Assembly: GCF_000196435.1 (NCBI RefSeq)
Contig: NC_010161.1
Coordinates: 1,364,001 to 1,428,000, forward strand
Reading direction: 5' to 3'
DNA from: Bartonella tribocorum CIP 105476
GTDB lineage: Bacteria > Pseudomonadota > Alphaproteobacteria > Rhizobiales > Rhizobiaceae
DNA length: 64,000 bases
Shown: one piece after another, positions 8,640 to 18,824 of the stretch
How positions within the stretch are numbered: the stretch's first letter is position 1
Layout of the letters: the number at the start of each line of letters is the position of its first letter
The notes under the pieces: generated by a model
Told to the model about the DNA's origin: nothing
The model's input: the letters and a program-made list of their open reading frames with translations, nothing else
Databases searched by the model: none
Translations under genes and position numbers: made by a program

Positions 8640-8773
8640 ACCGTGTCTATTTTGCCCTCTGCCTTGGCTTTGCATCATCATTCCCCCCAGCATAATCCTT
8701 AATTCTTTTACATAAAAATTACTTGCGTAACACTGATGCTCTCCAAAAAACTAGAATTTCAACACCTCCAATG
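8640..8773. repeat. Recombination junction: DUF637 fragment fused to immunity-gene leader
   Basis: On the minus strand the leader of the four-repeat immunity gene (spacer plus ATGATGCAAA) runs up to about 8678 and then switches to DUF637 coding sequence (GCCAAGGCAGAGGG...). Bases 8679-8773 match 1333-1455, the spacer that follows the other SUKH gene, with a small deletion. Bases 8533-8668 match 3447-3580 and 10707-10845. The switch point is therefore directly readable, with microhomology around GCAAA/GCCAA. Confidence 0.8.
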
Positions 8774-9343
8774 TCATCTCCTCCATAGTTTTTTCCAAAA
8801 ACTCTTGTAAAAAGGGAGAGGTTGTGGACTGGGAGTGTTCTCAATCTTTTCAATCGGTTGATCACCATCAGGTATCTCAGCTCCCACGCTTTCTTTAATT
8901 CTTTTGCAAAGGAATTCATAAAAATTACTAGCGTAATATTCGCAATCTTCAGATGGAAGCATGACATAGAGCGGGCATTCACCATCCTGAAACTGTGTAT
9001 AATCAAAGTAAAAGGTTTCACCAAAATCTGTTCTGCTAACAACAAGCTGTTCTGCTGTCACAAAACCACGTTCTCTATCATTTAAGTTTTGAAAAACAAT
9101 GTCATTAACAGAAATACCTATATGATGCTCATAAAGACTATAGATTTCATCACCACCAATATCCCCGCCTTTACAATGTTCTAAAAAACTCTTGTAAGAG
9201 GATGTGAATTGTAAACCGAGAGCTTTCTCGGCCTTTTCAATCTGTAGATCATCAACTGCATCGTCTTCAGTACCAAAATTGATAATATCACCATTATATT
9301 TATCAACTAATTGTATAACATCATCTAAGGTATAGGTTTTCAT
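8774..9343 (-). CDS. SUKH (SMI1/KNR4) family immunity protein, copy 2
   Basis: This 189-residue SUKH protein is nearly the same as the one at 2025-1447. It shares KALGLQFTSSYKSF, YSLYEHxIGxSVND and the C-terminal KIENTPSPQPLPFYKSFWKKLWRR. It lies about 50 bp downstream of the full-length cdiA stop (9393) on the same strand, the position of cdiI in a CDI operon. By family knowledge it should bind and neutralise the LHH nuclease domain of the adjacent CdiA in the cytoplasm of producing and sibling cells. The start ATG at 9343 matches the conserved MKTYTLDDV start. Differences between the two copies cluster at residues 10-25 and 155-170; whether they are cross-protective is not visible from sequence. 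Confidence 0.85.
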   Translation of the reverse strand: MKTYTLDDVIQLVDKYNGDIINFGTEDDAVDDLQIEKAEKALGLQFTSSYKSFLEHCKGGDIGGDEIYSLYEHHIGISVNDIVFQNLNDRERGFVTAEQLVVSRTDFGETFYFDYTQFQDGECPLYVMLPSEDCEYYASNFYEFLCKRIKESVGAEIPDGDQPIEKIENTPSPQPLPFYKSFWKKLWRR

Positions 9344-9392
9344 CGATTATTTCTCCAAACTTCTTTTTTCTCTTTTCATCAACCGTAGAGCA

Positions 9393-12300
9393 TTACTGCC
9401 GATGCTCCTGTCCCCATCTATCAAAATCTATCCCTATGATACCCCATCTCATATCAATTATTCCTCCTAAATTACTGTTTTTTTGTTCTTCATACCCATT
9501 ACCACGTTTATTCCAATATTCCTCTCTCTGCTTCTCAAACTTTTTTCTCTCTATAAGCGATTGATGTTTTTTGGGATTATTATGAATCACAGAAGTATAT
9601 TTTTTATGAAATTCATAGCTCATTTCTGCTATGGGCCCTTCAGGCGTTTGCGATAGATGATGCAACTCAACAGACTTATTATCAAATCCTATAGGTGCTC
9701 TTCCTGCCCTCATTCTGTCAATATTGGTACCCCATACTGTTTTTTTGTTTTTTTTCCAATCAGAAACTCTGTAAGGATCAAACAAATCATCTCTCTGATA
9801 GACTTTGTTTGTCTGACCAAATTTGCTATCGGTAAATTTAGTGGGTTTCTTTTTTAACCAAAGCTTTTTTTCTTTAGCAGCGAGTTTGGTCAGTTCTTTC
9901 CTAGCCGCAAGTTTGGCAGAATCTCCTTGAGCCGCAAGTTCTGCAAGATTTTTCTTGGAAGCGAATTGGGCAAAATCTTTCCTAGCAATGAATTTAATCC
10001 AAGCCTTTTCGCCAAGCTTTATACCTTCCTTGGCTGCTCCAGCACCTCCCAAAAACAGCGTTGCTACTTCAGTCAATAATTTTCCAAATTCAAGACCAGC
10101 ATTAAAGGAACCACCGGCACCGGCTCGCTCATATTCCTCCTCCATTTTATTAATGCGATCTACATAGGGCTGTGCAAAGGCATTCCCAAGGGTAGCCAAA
10201 ACCTTACCACTGGTGAAGAAATCTTTGAGCGCTTTCAAAATCTCTTTGGAATTTTTGGCTATTTGTATCAAGTCACCAACCGTAGGAGAACTGATTATTT
10301 GCAAAAAACCATCAACCGTATCGTATATTTCAGCCGGTACACCAGCAACCATACCAGCCCCAAAGCTTACACCTTGTCCTGCACTAATCGCATTCCACTT
10401 CGCAGACACTTTTGCTTCACATAAAATGTCTGGACACTCTTCTAACTCTTTCTTCATCTGGGCGCGTTGGGCGCTACTCAAAAAGTTATTTGCAGCGGCA
10501 TTGCCTGCAGCATCAGCACCGGCATCAACATTGCCACCAGCAAGTGCCGCTGCAAAGCCGCCGGCAGCACGCGCTACATCAATGGTGTGGCTTCTAAAGT
10601 CAGCAAACTGCGCATCAATCTTTGCAGTAATGCGGGCTTGCTCTTCTGCGGTTGGGGTGCGACCGTTTAGGTCCCCCATTTCCTCTTTCACAATGCTTTG
10701 CATCCACAGTTTAAACTGGAGCATAGCGGTGGCTTCACCTACAGCACCGCCAATCGCCCCAGCAGAGCAAGCACCGCTTGCAACAGCGCCTTTTAAACAG
10801 CCAAGACCGGCGTGAGCAACGATCTGTGTGACCGTGTCTATTTTGCCCTCTGCCTTGGCGGTACCGATTTCTTCCGCTAACGATTTGCCAACCGTATCAG
10901 ACAAGGCGATGCGCAGATTGTTAAAAAAGTTCTTGTCAAGAGAGCCACCCTCAAGAGCCGTTTGTACACCCGTGCCAATGGCTGCTTTGATCAAGTTCTT
11001 TTCCGCCTCACGGGTGATGCGATCAACCAAAGGTGCCGTTTTGGGTAGGGATTGCCCAACACCAGCCATTTCGGTTAGTTGGCTGGTTAAGCCTGCTGTT
11101 AACATCGCAGAGACAATACCCAGAATATTCTTCGATGAGCCAAGCTCATGGAGTGCACCGGCAATGTTGCCGCGATTATTCGCAAGAGCCACAGCACTTT
11201 TGTTAATCAATGCTTGGACACCTGCCTGTATTGCTGCATTCATGGCTGTGCTCGAGCCAAGCCCCAAAGCACCAGTAATGGCACTCGCCGCTGTGGACGC
11301 TGCCCCACCCGTGACAGCCGTGACAGCCAATGCAACCAAAGCAGCACCAGCTTCTGTCAGCCCTTGGGCTTTATAATCCCAGTCTTTAAATTCAGCTTTA
11401 ACAGCCTGCCAATCAACTTGCTTGGCTAATTCTGGATCATCACGCAATTGCTTGATCCATGAAAGTCCTGGAGAGCGTGCCAATTGCTCAAGGGATTTGT
11501 CAAAATCACCGGTTGCCTGATACTCAACAACAAAGCCATCACCCGCATCAAGCTTTATGCCCCCACCAGCTTCGATGGTCACATGCTCGATAGTCTCATT
11601 CAGATAGCCTTTATCCCTCTCACTCCACCACACAAGGTTTTCATTACGCTGATAAACGTCCTTAAAATCTTGATCCTTGTTGGTCAGAAACTTGATCTTC
11701 CCCTTATCTGCCGCTAGATGCGTCTTACCAACACTTTTCAAGCCTGCGGCATTAAATGTGAGATCCCCTTCTTTCGCATGCACAGAGAGGTTGCCCTCTG
11801 TTTCTATCGTGGTTTTGTTTGTGATAACTTCCGTTGATTGTTGACGAAACTTATTCTTTTGCTTGGATTTGTCGCCTTCTTTGCCCCTCAGATCCAAATC
11901 AAAACTGCTAAAATTTTGCTCTGAAACCACGTTGAGAGCCCCACCACTGGTGAAATTTCCATTGCCCTTGGCTTTAAATTTTCCCCCCAGGTTAAGATCA
12001 CCCCCTGTAACAATGGTCAGATCTTCATCACTGTTGACTTCTGCTAAATGATGAAGACTACTTTGAGCGTCATAATGTCCTTTTTCCAATGTCTGCTTAT
12101 TGTCACTCTCTAGCACCAATGAGCTAAATGTAGCAGAACCATCAACAATGACCGTCATCGGTCCACCACTGCTCCATTGCCCACCACTCATGCTTAAATC
12201 GCCAAGAGAATGAATATTCAAATCCTCTATAGAAATAATTTGAGCCTGCTGTGCGATCCGATCAACAAAACCATATTCATTCGTGTCACGAATTTTTGCA

Positions 12301-15300
12301 GTCCCATCAATGATGGTCTTCGCATTGAGGGTGATGATATTCCCCAAGATAACCCCTGACGAATTGGCTAAAAGATCACCACTGTTGAGATCGACAGCAC
12401 CGCCGCCAAGCAAAAAACCACCATCATTAAACAAAGTTTGCCTAGTCAAAACATGCAATGCATTCTCACTTAAGATGGTACCGCTATTGCTAAAACGATC
12501 CGCATCTAAAGTCACGCCATTGCCTTTTAAGTGTGCACTGGCGAGACTTGCTTGCTGCGTTTTTGCCCCATAAATATCTTGCGTAAATGAAGTGTTTGGC
12601 GCCAAATAAACGTGAGGTACCAAGACCTCTTGCCCGTTTACAACATGCTTCTCAAGCCAGATCATATCCTTTTTGATCCCGGCAATTTGCTTTTGTGTTA
12701 ATGGTCTTCCTAGCTCTAACCCTAAGGGATCTTGCTGTGCGAGTGCATTGTCATAAAGCTTTTGCATTTGAGCATTGGGATCATCCACATCTATGAGGCT
12801 ACGATCCCCTGTGAGTTCAAAAATTTGCTCACCCACCAAACGATATTCATAATAGGCATCACCCAACCTTTTAAACGGATGCTCAGGCTTATAATTGCCA
12901 ACCCTTTTGAGAAAATAGTCAGAGCCCAAAAATTTGCTGGGGTTGATAAAATCTGGACGCGTTTCAATCAAAAACGGTACATCTGGTGTTTGGGTGTTTG
13001 CTAGTTCTGTCTGGACATTGCCAAGCCCATCTTGCTTTGGCACTTGTATGGATTCTGGTGCCTCTGTTTGAGACTGAGATGTAAAAAGCGCTTTGTGCCC
13101 CGCCAACCCATTGATAATCCCGTCTAATCGATCATCACTGATTAGTGGTTTAGAACCATCAAAATCGGTGTTTTTAACACCAGCCAAGCCTTTATCACCA
13201 GAGCTTAAGCCAACTTGCTCAACCCCCTCACGCACCGCATGATTGTCAATAGTGCCTGTTATCTTGGCATCAAGCGTACCACCCGCTTCAATCGTGCCAT
13301 AAACCGCATCATAGGTGCGCGTGGTTGTTTTGCGATCAGTCTTGCTCCCATAATACGTTATGCCTCCCCAAGAACAGCCTCCATTCGCAATAGTACAATG
13401 TTTCTTCCTGCGATGTGTTTCAATTACAATCTTGGTTGTTTCGATTAAATCACGCCCTTCATTGAGCAGTGTATCGCCTCGCATCTCAATGTTGCCATTG
13501 GCAGAAATCAAGCTATAGCTATTGCGGATATCACCAGCATGAACCGTGAGATGACGCCCTGCTAAAATCTGTGCAGCACTATTGGTAAAATGTGCCTGCT
13601 GATGGATGATCGTTGTGTCAACATCTTCCTTTATCTGTTGGTGTTTAACATTGGTGCCTTTCCATTGTCCCGCAACGAACCTGTGAGAGATCACTTTATC
13701 GGTCACCTCCACCCCACCTTCACGCATGTTGGTGAGAGCTGAAACATCGAAGGTCATATCGCCTGAGACAGCTTCTAAAAGACCTGAGCTATTGATCACA
13801 TGACCAGCCCGCTCTCCATTTAAACCACGGATGATGAGATTGTCTTCGGCAATGACATCGCCAAACTTATTGACGAAATTTCCATCCAAGGAGAGCGTTG
13901 CGGATTTCTTGGCATAAATCAGCCCGCTATTGCTCAGATCTCCGCTCACATTGAGGGCAACCGCATCACCACTGGAACCAAGGCTGCCGGCATTGTTCAA
14001 CGCATCTGTCGTCAAAACAAAAGCGCCACCACTTTTGAGAACCCCGCCTTCAGCATTTAAAACAAGAGCAGCTTGCCCCAGAGATGAATCATGGTTTTCT
14101 GCGACAACCCTCAAAGCTCCATTGGCTAAAAGTTTTCCGAAATTTGTTAAAGAACCAAGCTTGGCATCAACAATACCCCCCACCATGGTACCGAAATTGC
14201 TTAAAAGACCATAGCTGTTGAGACGAAGCTCCCCACCTTGTGCTTCCACACGTCCCGCATTCGTAAGGGTGCCTGCATTCAACAGCACATCATAGGCCCC
14301 CACTTCACTTGTCTCGCCCATTGTTAATGTTCCATCGCAGGAAAGCTCTATCCGCTTTTTGGAAACAATGCGCCCTGTTTGCTGGAGATCTTTTTGCGCA
14401 TGCAAAGCTATTTTGCCATTGCTTGCTATCGTACCGCTATTGCTTAAATCACCGTGGCTCGTTAGTTGAAGATCACCACGCTCAACTTCCATGCGTCCTG
14501 CTTGGATCACACTGTCTGCAACAACACGAACAGCTCCTTGTGTAGAAATGAGACCATCAATATTCTCAAAACTGCCCACATCAATGTGCAAACCATCCCG
14601 TGCCAAAACATGTGCACCCTCATCATGTGTAGCGTTTTGTTGGTCTGAATTGGTCGTTTCAGCGCCTTTATTGACAAAAGATGTCGCTATAAGCTTCATC
14701 TCACCGGCAAAAGCACTGAGAAGACCTGCCTCATTGTTGACATGACCAGCACGTGCTTCCTTCAGCCCCCCAATACTGAGAGCCTCTTCAGCAATAATTC
14801 TGCCCTGTGTGTTGGTTAAATTACCATCACTGGATACGTCCATCGATTTTTTGGCGTAAATCAGCCCACGATTGCTCAGATCTCCTACCACATTGAGGAC
14901 AACCGCATCACCACTAGAGCCAAGCGCTCCAACATTGTGCACTTGCCCTGCGGACAAAACAAAACTACCCCCACTTTGAATGACCGCACCAGATACATTT
15001 TCAAGAAAGGCTTGTTGGCTATCCGCGCCCCCTTGTGGGCTGATCACCAAGTGTAAATCATTGCTGGCAATCAACATCCCTTGATTTTTCAAAGCACCAG
15101 CACGGGCATCGACACTCTCACCGCGCATTGTGCCAAGATTGATGACCCCATCACGCACCTGAAAGGTGAGCGCACCACCTTGCGCTTCCACAGTTCCCGC
15201 CTGCGTTAAAGCTGTCGTGCTCAAATCTACGTCATGACCCAAAAGCGTACTGTTCGTGCTGGTTGTGAGCATGCCCCCAGCTGTCAAAGCAACCTTCTGC

Positions 15301-16970
15301 ACACTGACAATATCACCCTTGTGAGTGAGGGCTCCATGAGCATCCAGCGTTATCTCCCCATTGGACAACACAGTGCCTTCTTGGACCAAATCACCGCCTT
15401 GTGCAGAAAGATCAACTTTTTGCTCTGCCACTAAGCGCGCACGTGATGTAAGATCTGCCGCTTCCACCAAAAGAGAGCCGCCTGCACTATAATGACCAGC
15501 CCCTATGGTGAGAATCCCATCCGCTTTCAGAACAACATTCTCCTTGGCACCGATATGGTTGTTTAAAGCGCTGATTTGATTGGTTTTAATAATCAAATCG
15601 CCAAGAGAAGAGATCCCTGTCTGATTGTTGTCTTGCAAGCGGTCAAGATCAATAGCCGCAGCATTGATCTGTAAAAGTGCACCAGCTGCAATTCGTCCAC
15701 TCCCCGCCTCAATTTTTGTTGCTTGTAAGTGCAAAGAACCGGTCGCTGACTGTTGACCATCATTGCCAATGCCATTCGCCAAAAGAGCATCAGATCCAAG
15801 TTTGATCACATCAGCGCGCACTTCAACATTGCCGCTCGCTGCAACCCGTGTACGTTCTGCTAATTCAACATGCTTCAAAGCCTTAAGTCCAACAGCCTCT
15901 TCTGAAAAAAGCAGATCTTTCACATGCACACTGTCGTGATGAGAGTGAGCTTTCACTGCACCTTTAGCACGGGCTTTGGTGATCACCAGCTTGCCATCAC
16001 TGGTTAGTCTCATGGCGCTTGCATTGGCAACCATGTCTCCCCGCATTTTAACGCCAGCACCTTTATCGTTGGCAAGCACGCGGATCTGACCCGCATACAT
16101 GCCACCAAACTCACTGGAATCAATAGCCAATTCCGGCTCTTTGCCATCTGAACCAAGAGACGTTGCTTCGCGTTTGTCATAATCAAAATGATTGCGCCCC
16201 GCGATAACAGCTAAATCCCCTTTGACCTGGATGGGACCTGCAACGCTAATCTTGCGCGAAACCAGATCAAAAATATCCAATGTGCGCCCATCAGCGCCTT
16301 TGGCGCCAATGGTGATATCTCCACCCTCAACACGCAAACCGCTTAAAGCCCCATTAGCGCCAATGATCGGCTGCCCCGTCGACAAAGTCACCCGTGGCGT
16401 ATTGATAAAGCCACAACCGTTACAGGTAATTCCATTAGGATTGGCGATAATAACATCTGCCGCATGCCCGTGAACTTCGCTCATACCCTCAAGGCGTGAA
16501 CGATTGGCACTGATCACTTCATTGAGAATAACCTTTGCGGCACCGGTACCCCGTAAATTTCCATTGCCAAGCACCAATCCCCCAAGCTGTGAGCGCGAAA
16601 CCTCCTCAGTTGAATTGTTTAAAATCACGCCATGAGCATCAACATTAAAACTGTCATATTTATTATGAGAAAGACCCTGCCCATTGGGGCGCGCTATATC
16701 AACAAGCGGTACGCCATTGCTGGCTTCACTCACCGTGGGGCGGAAAAGTGAGCCAACCCCATCGGCCGCTTTAATCCCTTGAGCTTCTTGAACGGGTGAT
16801 CTTTGTGCACCAATTGCTTGTGCTTGCACGAACAAAGGCTGAAAAGCTAAACTAAAACTTAAAACGAGAGAAAGCCCCTTGTGAGCCCCTCGCTGCAAAA
16901 CGCCAAGAATATGCTGCCCTAGCGCACGTCCATATCCCAATTTATGCTTTTGATTTCTCAATCCCCGCAT
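9393..16970 (-). CDS. cdiA: CdiA/FHA-type contact-dependent toxin exoprotein with LHH nuclease C-terminus
   Basis: The 2525-residue TpsA protein is secreted through the TpsB encoded just upstream. Residues 1-52 form an extended signal peptide with a hydrophobic core ending FVQAQA. Residues 55-330 are the TPS (haemagglutination activity) domain, including NPNG at 177-180 and a CxxC pair at 183/186. A long stretch of beta-helical FHA repeats follows to about 1800, with at least one internal duplication (GDLSNxGLIYAKKS occurs twice). The Ala/Gly-rich DUF637 domain follows, then AANNFL in the VENN position, a linker, and an LHH nuclease with ELHH at 2435-2438. The start ATG has GAGGAG 6 nt upstream. 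The immunity gene follows within 50 bp. This is the only complete, secretable toxin of the island; the two orphan modules downstream are alternative or decayed C-termini. Confidence 0.92.
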   Translation of the reverse strand: MRGLRNQKHKLGYGRALGQHILGVLQRGAHKGLSLVLSFSLAFQPLFVQAQAIGAQRSPVQEAQGIKAADGVGSLFRPTVSEASNGVPLVDIARPNGQGLSHNKYDSFNVDAHGVILNNSTEEVSRSQLGGLVLGNGNLRGTGAAKVILNEVISANRSRLEGMSEVHGHAADVIIANPNGITCNGCGFINTPRVTLSTGQPIIGANGALSGLRVEGGDITIGAKGADGRTLDIFDLVSRKISVAGPIQVKGDLAVIAGRNHFDYDKREATSLGSDGKEPELAIDSSEFGGMYAGQIRVLANDKGAGVKMRGDMVANASAMRLTSDGKLVITKARAKGAVKAHSHHDSVHVKDLLFSEEAVGLKALKHVELAERTRVAASGNVEVRADVIKLGSDALLANGIGNDGQQSATGSLHLQATKIEAGSGRIAAGALLQINAAAIDLDRLQDNNQTGISSLGDLIIKTNQISALNNHIGAKENVVLKADGILTIGAGHYSAGGSLLVEAADLTSRARLVAEQKVDLSAQGGDLVQEGTVLSNGEITLDAHGALTHKGDIVSVQKVALTAGGMLTTSTNSTLLGHDVDLSTTALTQAGTVEAQGGALTFQVRDGVINLGTMRGESVDARAGALKNQGMLIASNDLHLVISPQGGADSQQAFLENVSGAVIQSGGSFVLSAGQVHNVGALGSSGDAVVLNVVGDLSNRGLIYAKKSMDVSSDGNLTNTQGRIIAEEALSIGGLKEARAGHVNNEAGLLSAFAGEMKLIATSFVNKGAETTNSDQQNATHDEGAHVLARDGLHIDVGSFENIDGLISTQGAVRVVADSVIQAGRMEVERGDLQLTSHGDLSNSGTIASNGKIALHAQKDLQQTGRIVSKKRIELSCDGTLTMGETSEVGAYDVLLNAGTLTNAGRVEAQGGELRLNSYGLLSNFGTMVGGIVDAKLGSLTNFGKLLANGALRVVAENHDSSLGQAALVLNAEGGVLKSGGAFVLTTDALNNAGSLGSSGDAVALNVSGDLSNSGLIYAKKSATLSLDGNFVNKFGDVIAEDNLIIRGLNGERAGHVINSSGLLEAVSGDMTFDVSALTNMREGGVEVTDKVISHRFVAGQWKGTNVKHQQIKEDVDTTIIHQQAHFTNSAAQILAGRHLTVHAGDIRNSYSLISANGNIEMRGDTLLNEGRDLIETTKIVIETHRRKKHCTIANGGCSWGGITYYGSKTDRKTTTRTYDAVYGTIEAGGTLDAKITGTIDNHAVREGVEQVGLSSGDKGLAGVKNTDFDGSKPLISDDRLDGIINGLAGHKALFTSQSQTEAPESIQVPKQDGLGNVQTELANTQTPDVPFLIETRPDFINPSKFLGSDYFLKRVGNYKPEHPFKRLGDAYYEYRLVGEQIFELTGDRSLIDVDDPNAQMQKLYDNALAQQDPLGLELGRPLTQKQIAGIKKDMIWLEKHVVNGQEVLVPHVYLAPNTSFTQDIYGAKTQQASLASAHLKGNGVTLDADRFSNSGTILSENALHVLTRQTLFNDGGFLLGGGAVDLNSGDLLANSSGVILGNIITLNAKTIIDGTAKIRDTNEYGFVDRIAQQAQIISIEDLNIHSLGDLSMSGGQWSSGGPMTVIVDGSATFSSLVLESDNKQTLEKGHYDAQSSLHHLAEVNSDEDLTIVTGGDLNLGGKFKAKGNGNFTSGGALNVVSEQNFSSFDLDLRGKEGDKSKQKNKFRQQSTEVITNKTTIETEGNLSVHAKEGDLTFNAAGLKSVGKTHLAADKGKIKFLTNKDQDFKDVYQRNENLVWWSERDKGYLNETIEHVTIEAGGGIKLDAGDGFVVEYQATGDFDKSLEQLARSPGLSWIKQLRDDPELAKQVDWQAVKAEFKDWDYKAQGLTEAGAALVALAVTAVTGGAASTAASAITGALGLGSSTAMNAAIQAGVQALINKSAVALANNRGNIAGALHELGSSKNILGIVSAMLTAGLTSQLTEMAGVGQSLPKTAPLVDRITREAEKNLIKAAIGTGVQTALEGGSLDKNFFNNLRIALSDTVGKSLAEEIGTAKAEGKIDTVTQIVAHAGLGCLKGAVASGACSAGAIGGAVGEATAMLQFKLWMQSIVKEEMGDLNGRTPTAEEQARITAKIDAQFADFRSHTIDVARAAGGFAAALAGGNVDAGADAAGNAAANNFLSSAQRAQMKKELEECPDILCEAKVSAKWNAISAGQGVSFGAGMVAGVPAEIYDTVDGFLQIISSPTVGDLIQIAKNSKEILKALKDFFTSGKVLATLGNAFAQPYVDRINKMEEEYERAGAGGSFNAGLEFGKLLTEVATLFLGGAGAAKEGIKLGEKAWIKFIARKDFAQFASKKNLAELAAQGDSAKLAARKELTKLAAKEKKLWLKKKPTKFTDSKFGQTNKVYQRDDLFDPYRVSDWKKNKKTVWGTNIDRMRAGRAPIGFDNKSVELHHLSQTPEGPIAEMSYEFHKKYTSVIHNNPKKHQSLIERKKFEKQREEYWNKRGNGYEEQKNSNLGGIIDMRWGIIGIDFDRWGQEHRQ

Positions 16971-17060
16971 CTTAATCTCCTCAAAAACCCTCTATATCTT
17001 TGTAAAAAACACCCCAATGGGTATAAAGCGCTAGACGATATTTTTAACCGCCCCTTTGCT

Positions 17061-18824
17061 CTAAAATCTCAATAATGTCCGTACTTGAAATAACCCTGTC
17101 GCATTCCCCTGCTCTCTCGGTGTCGATTGGGTTAAAATATTTGAATAAGACAGATCCATATCCAAGATCTCTCCGCTTGCATGGAACCCCAGAGTTGCCC
17201 CAACGAGGCTCCCGCCAAAACTGTTTCTAAGGGAGGCATTGGCGATCATCCCTAAATCAAGAGCCATATACGGTGCAAATTGGCTCATAAATCTCCGCCC
17301 CATTTTCGAAGAAAAACCTGGCAACAATAACGACAATTCATTGCGCCAGAACACCCCATTATTGCCGTAATAAACCGCCTCACGCACCCCACGCACAGAT
17401 GAACTCCCGCCAAGGGACAGTTGTTCTGAACTAAACAACGCATCAGGTGACAATTGCCCTGAAAGCAACGTGTTATAACGAAAATTATACTGTTTGAGCG
17501 AAAAAGGACGCACATACCCTAAAGAAAAAGACAATTTTGAAAATTGCCCTTTGGGAGCATTTTTTGTCGAAGTTTCTTGCTCTTTATCATCATAAGCGCC
17601 CAAAATCGCCAACCCCTTATGAAACCCTATATGAGCGCTTAGCTCTCCTCCCATCCATTTGCGCGAATGATCAAGCTCTAAGGTTGCAATAGCCAATTTA
17701 CGGCTGGAAACATCAACTCGGCTCCCCATAATAAAATTATCGGAATATTTCCATGTCAACCGCCCTGTAATCCATGTCTTTCCCTCTTGATCACGGTCAA
17801 TAACCCGTGAAAGCCATGGCGTCAGCGATAAAGACTTACCCGAAGTCATAATATCGGAAAATATTCCTTTAATACTCGAATGATATTGGCTCCAACTGCC
17901 ATCAAAACCTACCGTCCAGTAGCCATAGGGAATGGAAAATGAACCTGTTATCGTATCACTATTGGGACGCTTGCCGGAAAAATGATACGGTCCACCATTC
18001 ATGGAACGCTGATAACTAAACGACCATTGATCGTTGATCCCTAACAAGTCATCAAAAGAAAAGCTCACGCGCGTTTGGTAAAGCCCTGTTGCTTTAGCTC
18101 CAAGATTATCACTGGAAAGTGTAAACAACCACGGCTTCTGCTTATCAATATGAATATCAAGAATAGAATCACCTGGAGCATCTCCAGCACCAAGGTTGAT
18201 GGTTGCATGACGAGAGAAAAGCCGATTGATTTGATCAAGTCCTTGTTCTATAGGGCGCAGGTTAGCAGGTTGACCCACTAAATTTGGAAAAGCTGTAATG
18301 ATTTCCCCTTGATATTGCCTTTCAACTTTATGACCCTCCAAGGTGATATCTTCTACTTGTCCTTCAACAACAACAATTTTAAGACGCCCACCCCTTAAAT
18401 CCTGTTCAGGTAAATAAGCCCGTACCGCAATATAGCCGCGCTTCATATAAAGCTTGGTTACCGCTTTAAGCACTTCGTTGATCTCAGCAATACCAAGACA
18501 CCGTCCCTCCCAAAAGGAAATGGTGTTATGAAGGTCGGTGCGAGAAATCAACTGAGCATCAACAAACTCAATACTTTTGATCAGCAAACAGTTTTTTTGG
18601 GTTGAATCGCTTTGAAATACCGTAGATTCATTATCATCCTTTAATAAAATCTCATGCGTTGCGTTTCTACGATGCAATCGTTGAAAACGCTGTTCTTGCG
18701 TTTGTTGACGTTGAATCCTCTCGGATTGATCAATCGCTTGATCACGAAGGCTTTCTGCAAAACTCGCTAATGAAAAAAAGCACAAAAATACCGCAAAAAT
18801 AAAAGTGAAAAAAAACTTACCCAT
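17061..18824 (-). CDS. cdiB: TpsB two-partner secretion outer-membrane transporter (FhaC/ShlB/CdiB family)
   Basis: The 587-residue protein is the pore that exports the CdiA/FHA protein encoded 90 bp downstream. It has a Sec signal peptide (hydrophobic 4-22, predicted cleavage after SFA at 23), then a Gln/Arg-rich N-terminal helix typical of FhaC plug helices. The POTRA region is about 75-235 (KAVTKLYMKRGYIAVRAYLPEQDLxxG). The C-terminal half is a 16-strand-type barrel with the conserved L6-loop VRG motif in SSSVRGVRE (about 475-483). The protein ends in aromatic-Arg-Phe (LLRF), as outer-membrane barrels do. GAGGG lies upstream of the ATG. It is the first gene of the operon, so the upstream spacer should hold the operon promoter. 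Confidence 0.92.
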   Translation of the reverse strand: MGKFFFTFIFAVFLCFFSLASFAESLRDQAIDQSERIQRQQTQEQRFQRLHRRNATHEILLKDDNESTVFQSDSTQKNCLLIKSIEFVDAQLISRTDLHNTISFWEGRCLGIAEINEVLKAVTKLYMKRGYIAVRAYLPEQDLRGGRLKIVVVEGQVEDITLEGHKVERQYQGEIITAFPNLVGQPANLRPIEQGLDQINRLFSRHATINLGAGDAPGDSILDIHIDKQKPWLFTLSSDNLGAKATGLYQTRVSFSFDDLLGINDQWSFSYQRSMNGGPYHFSGKRPNSDTITGSFSIPYGYWTVGFDGSWSQYHSSIKGIFSDIMTSGKSLSLTPWLSRVIDRDQEGKTWITGRLTWKYSDNFIMGSRVDVSSRKLAIATLELDHSRKWMGGELSAHIGFHKGLAILGAYDDKEQETSTKNAPKGQFSKLSFSLGYVRPFSLKQYNFRYNTLLSGQLSPDALFSSEQLSLGGSSSVRGVREAVYYGNNGVFWRNELSLLLPGFSSKMGRRFMSQFAPYMALDLGMIANASLRNSFGGSLVGATLGFHASGEILDMDLSYSNILTQSTPREQGNATGLFQVRTLLRF

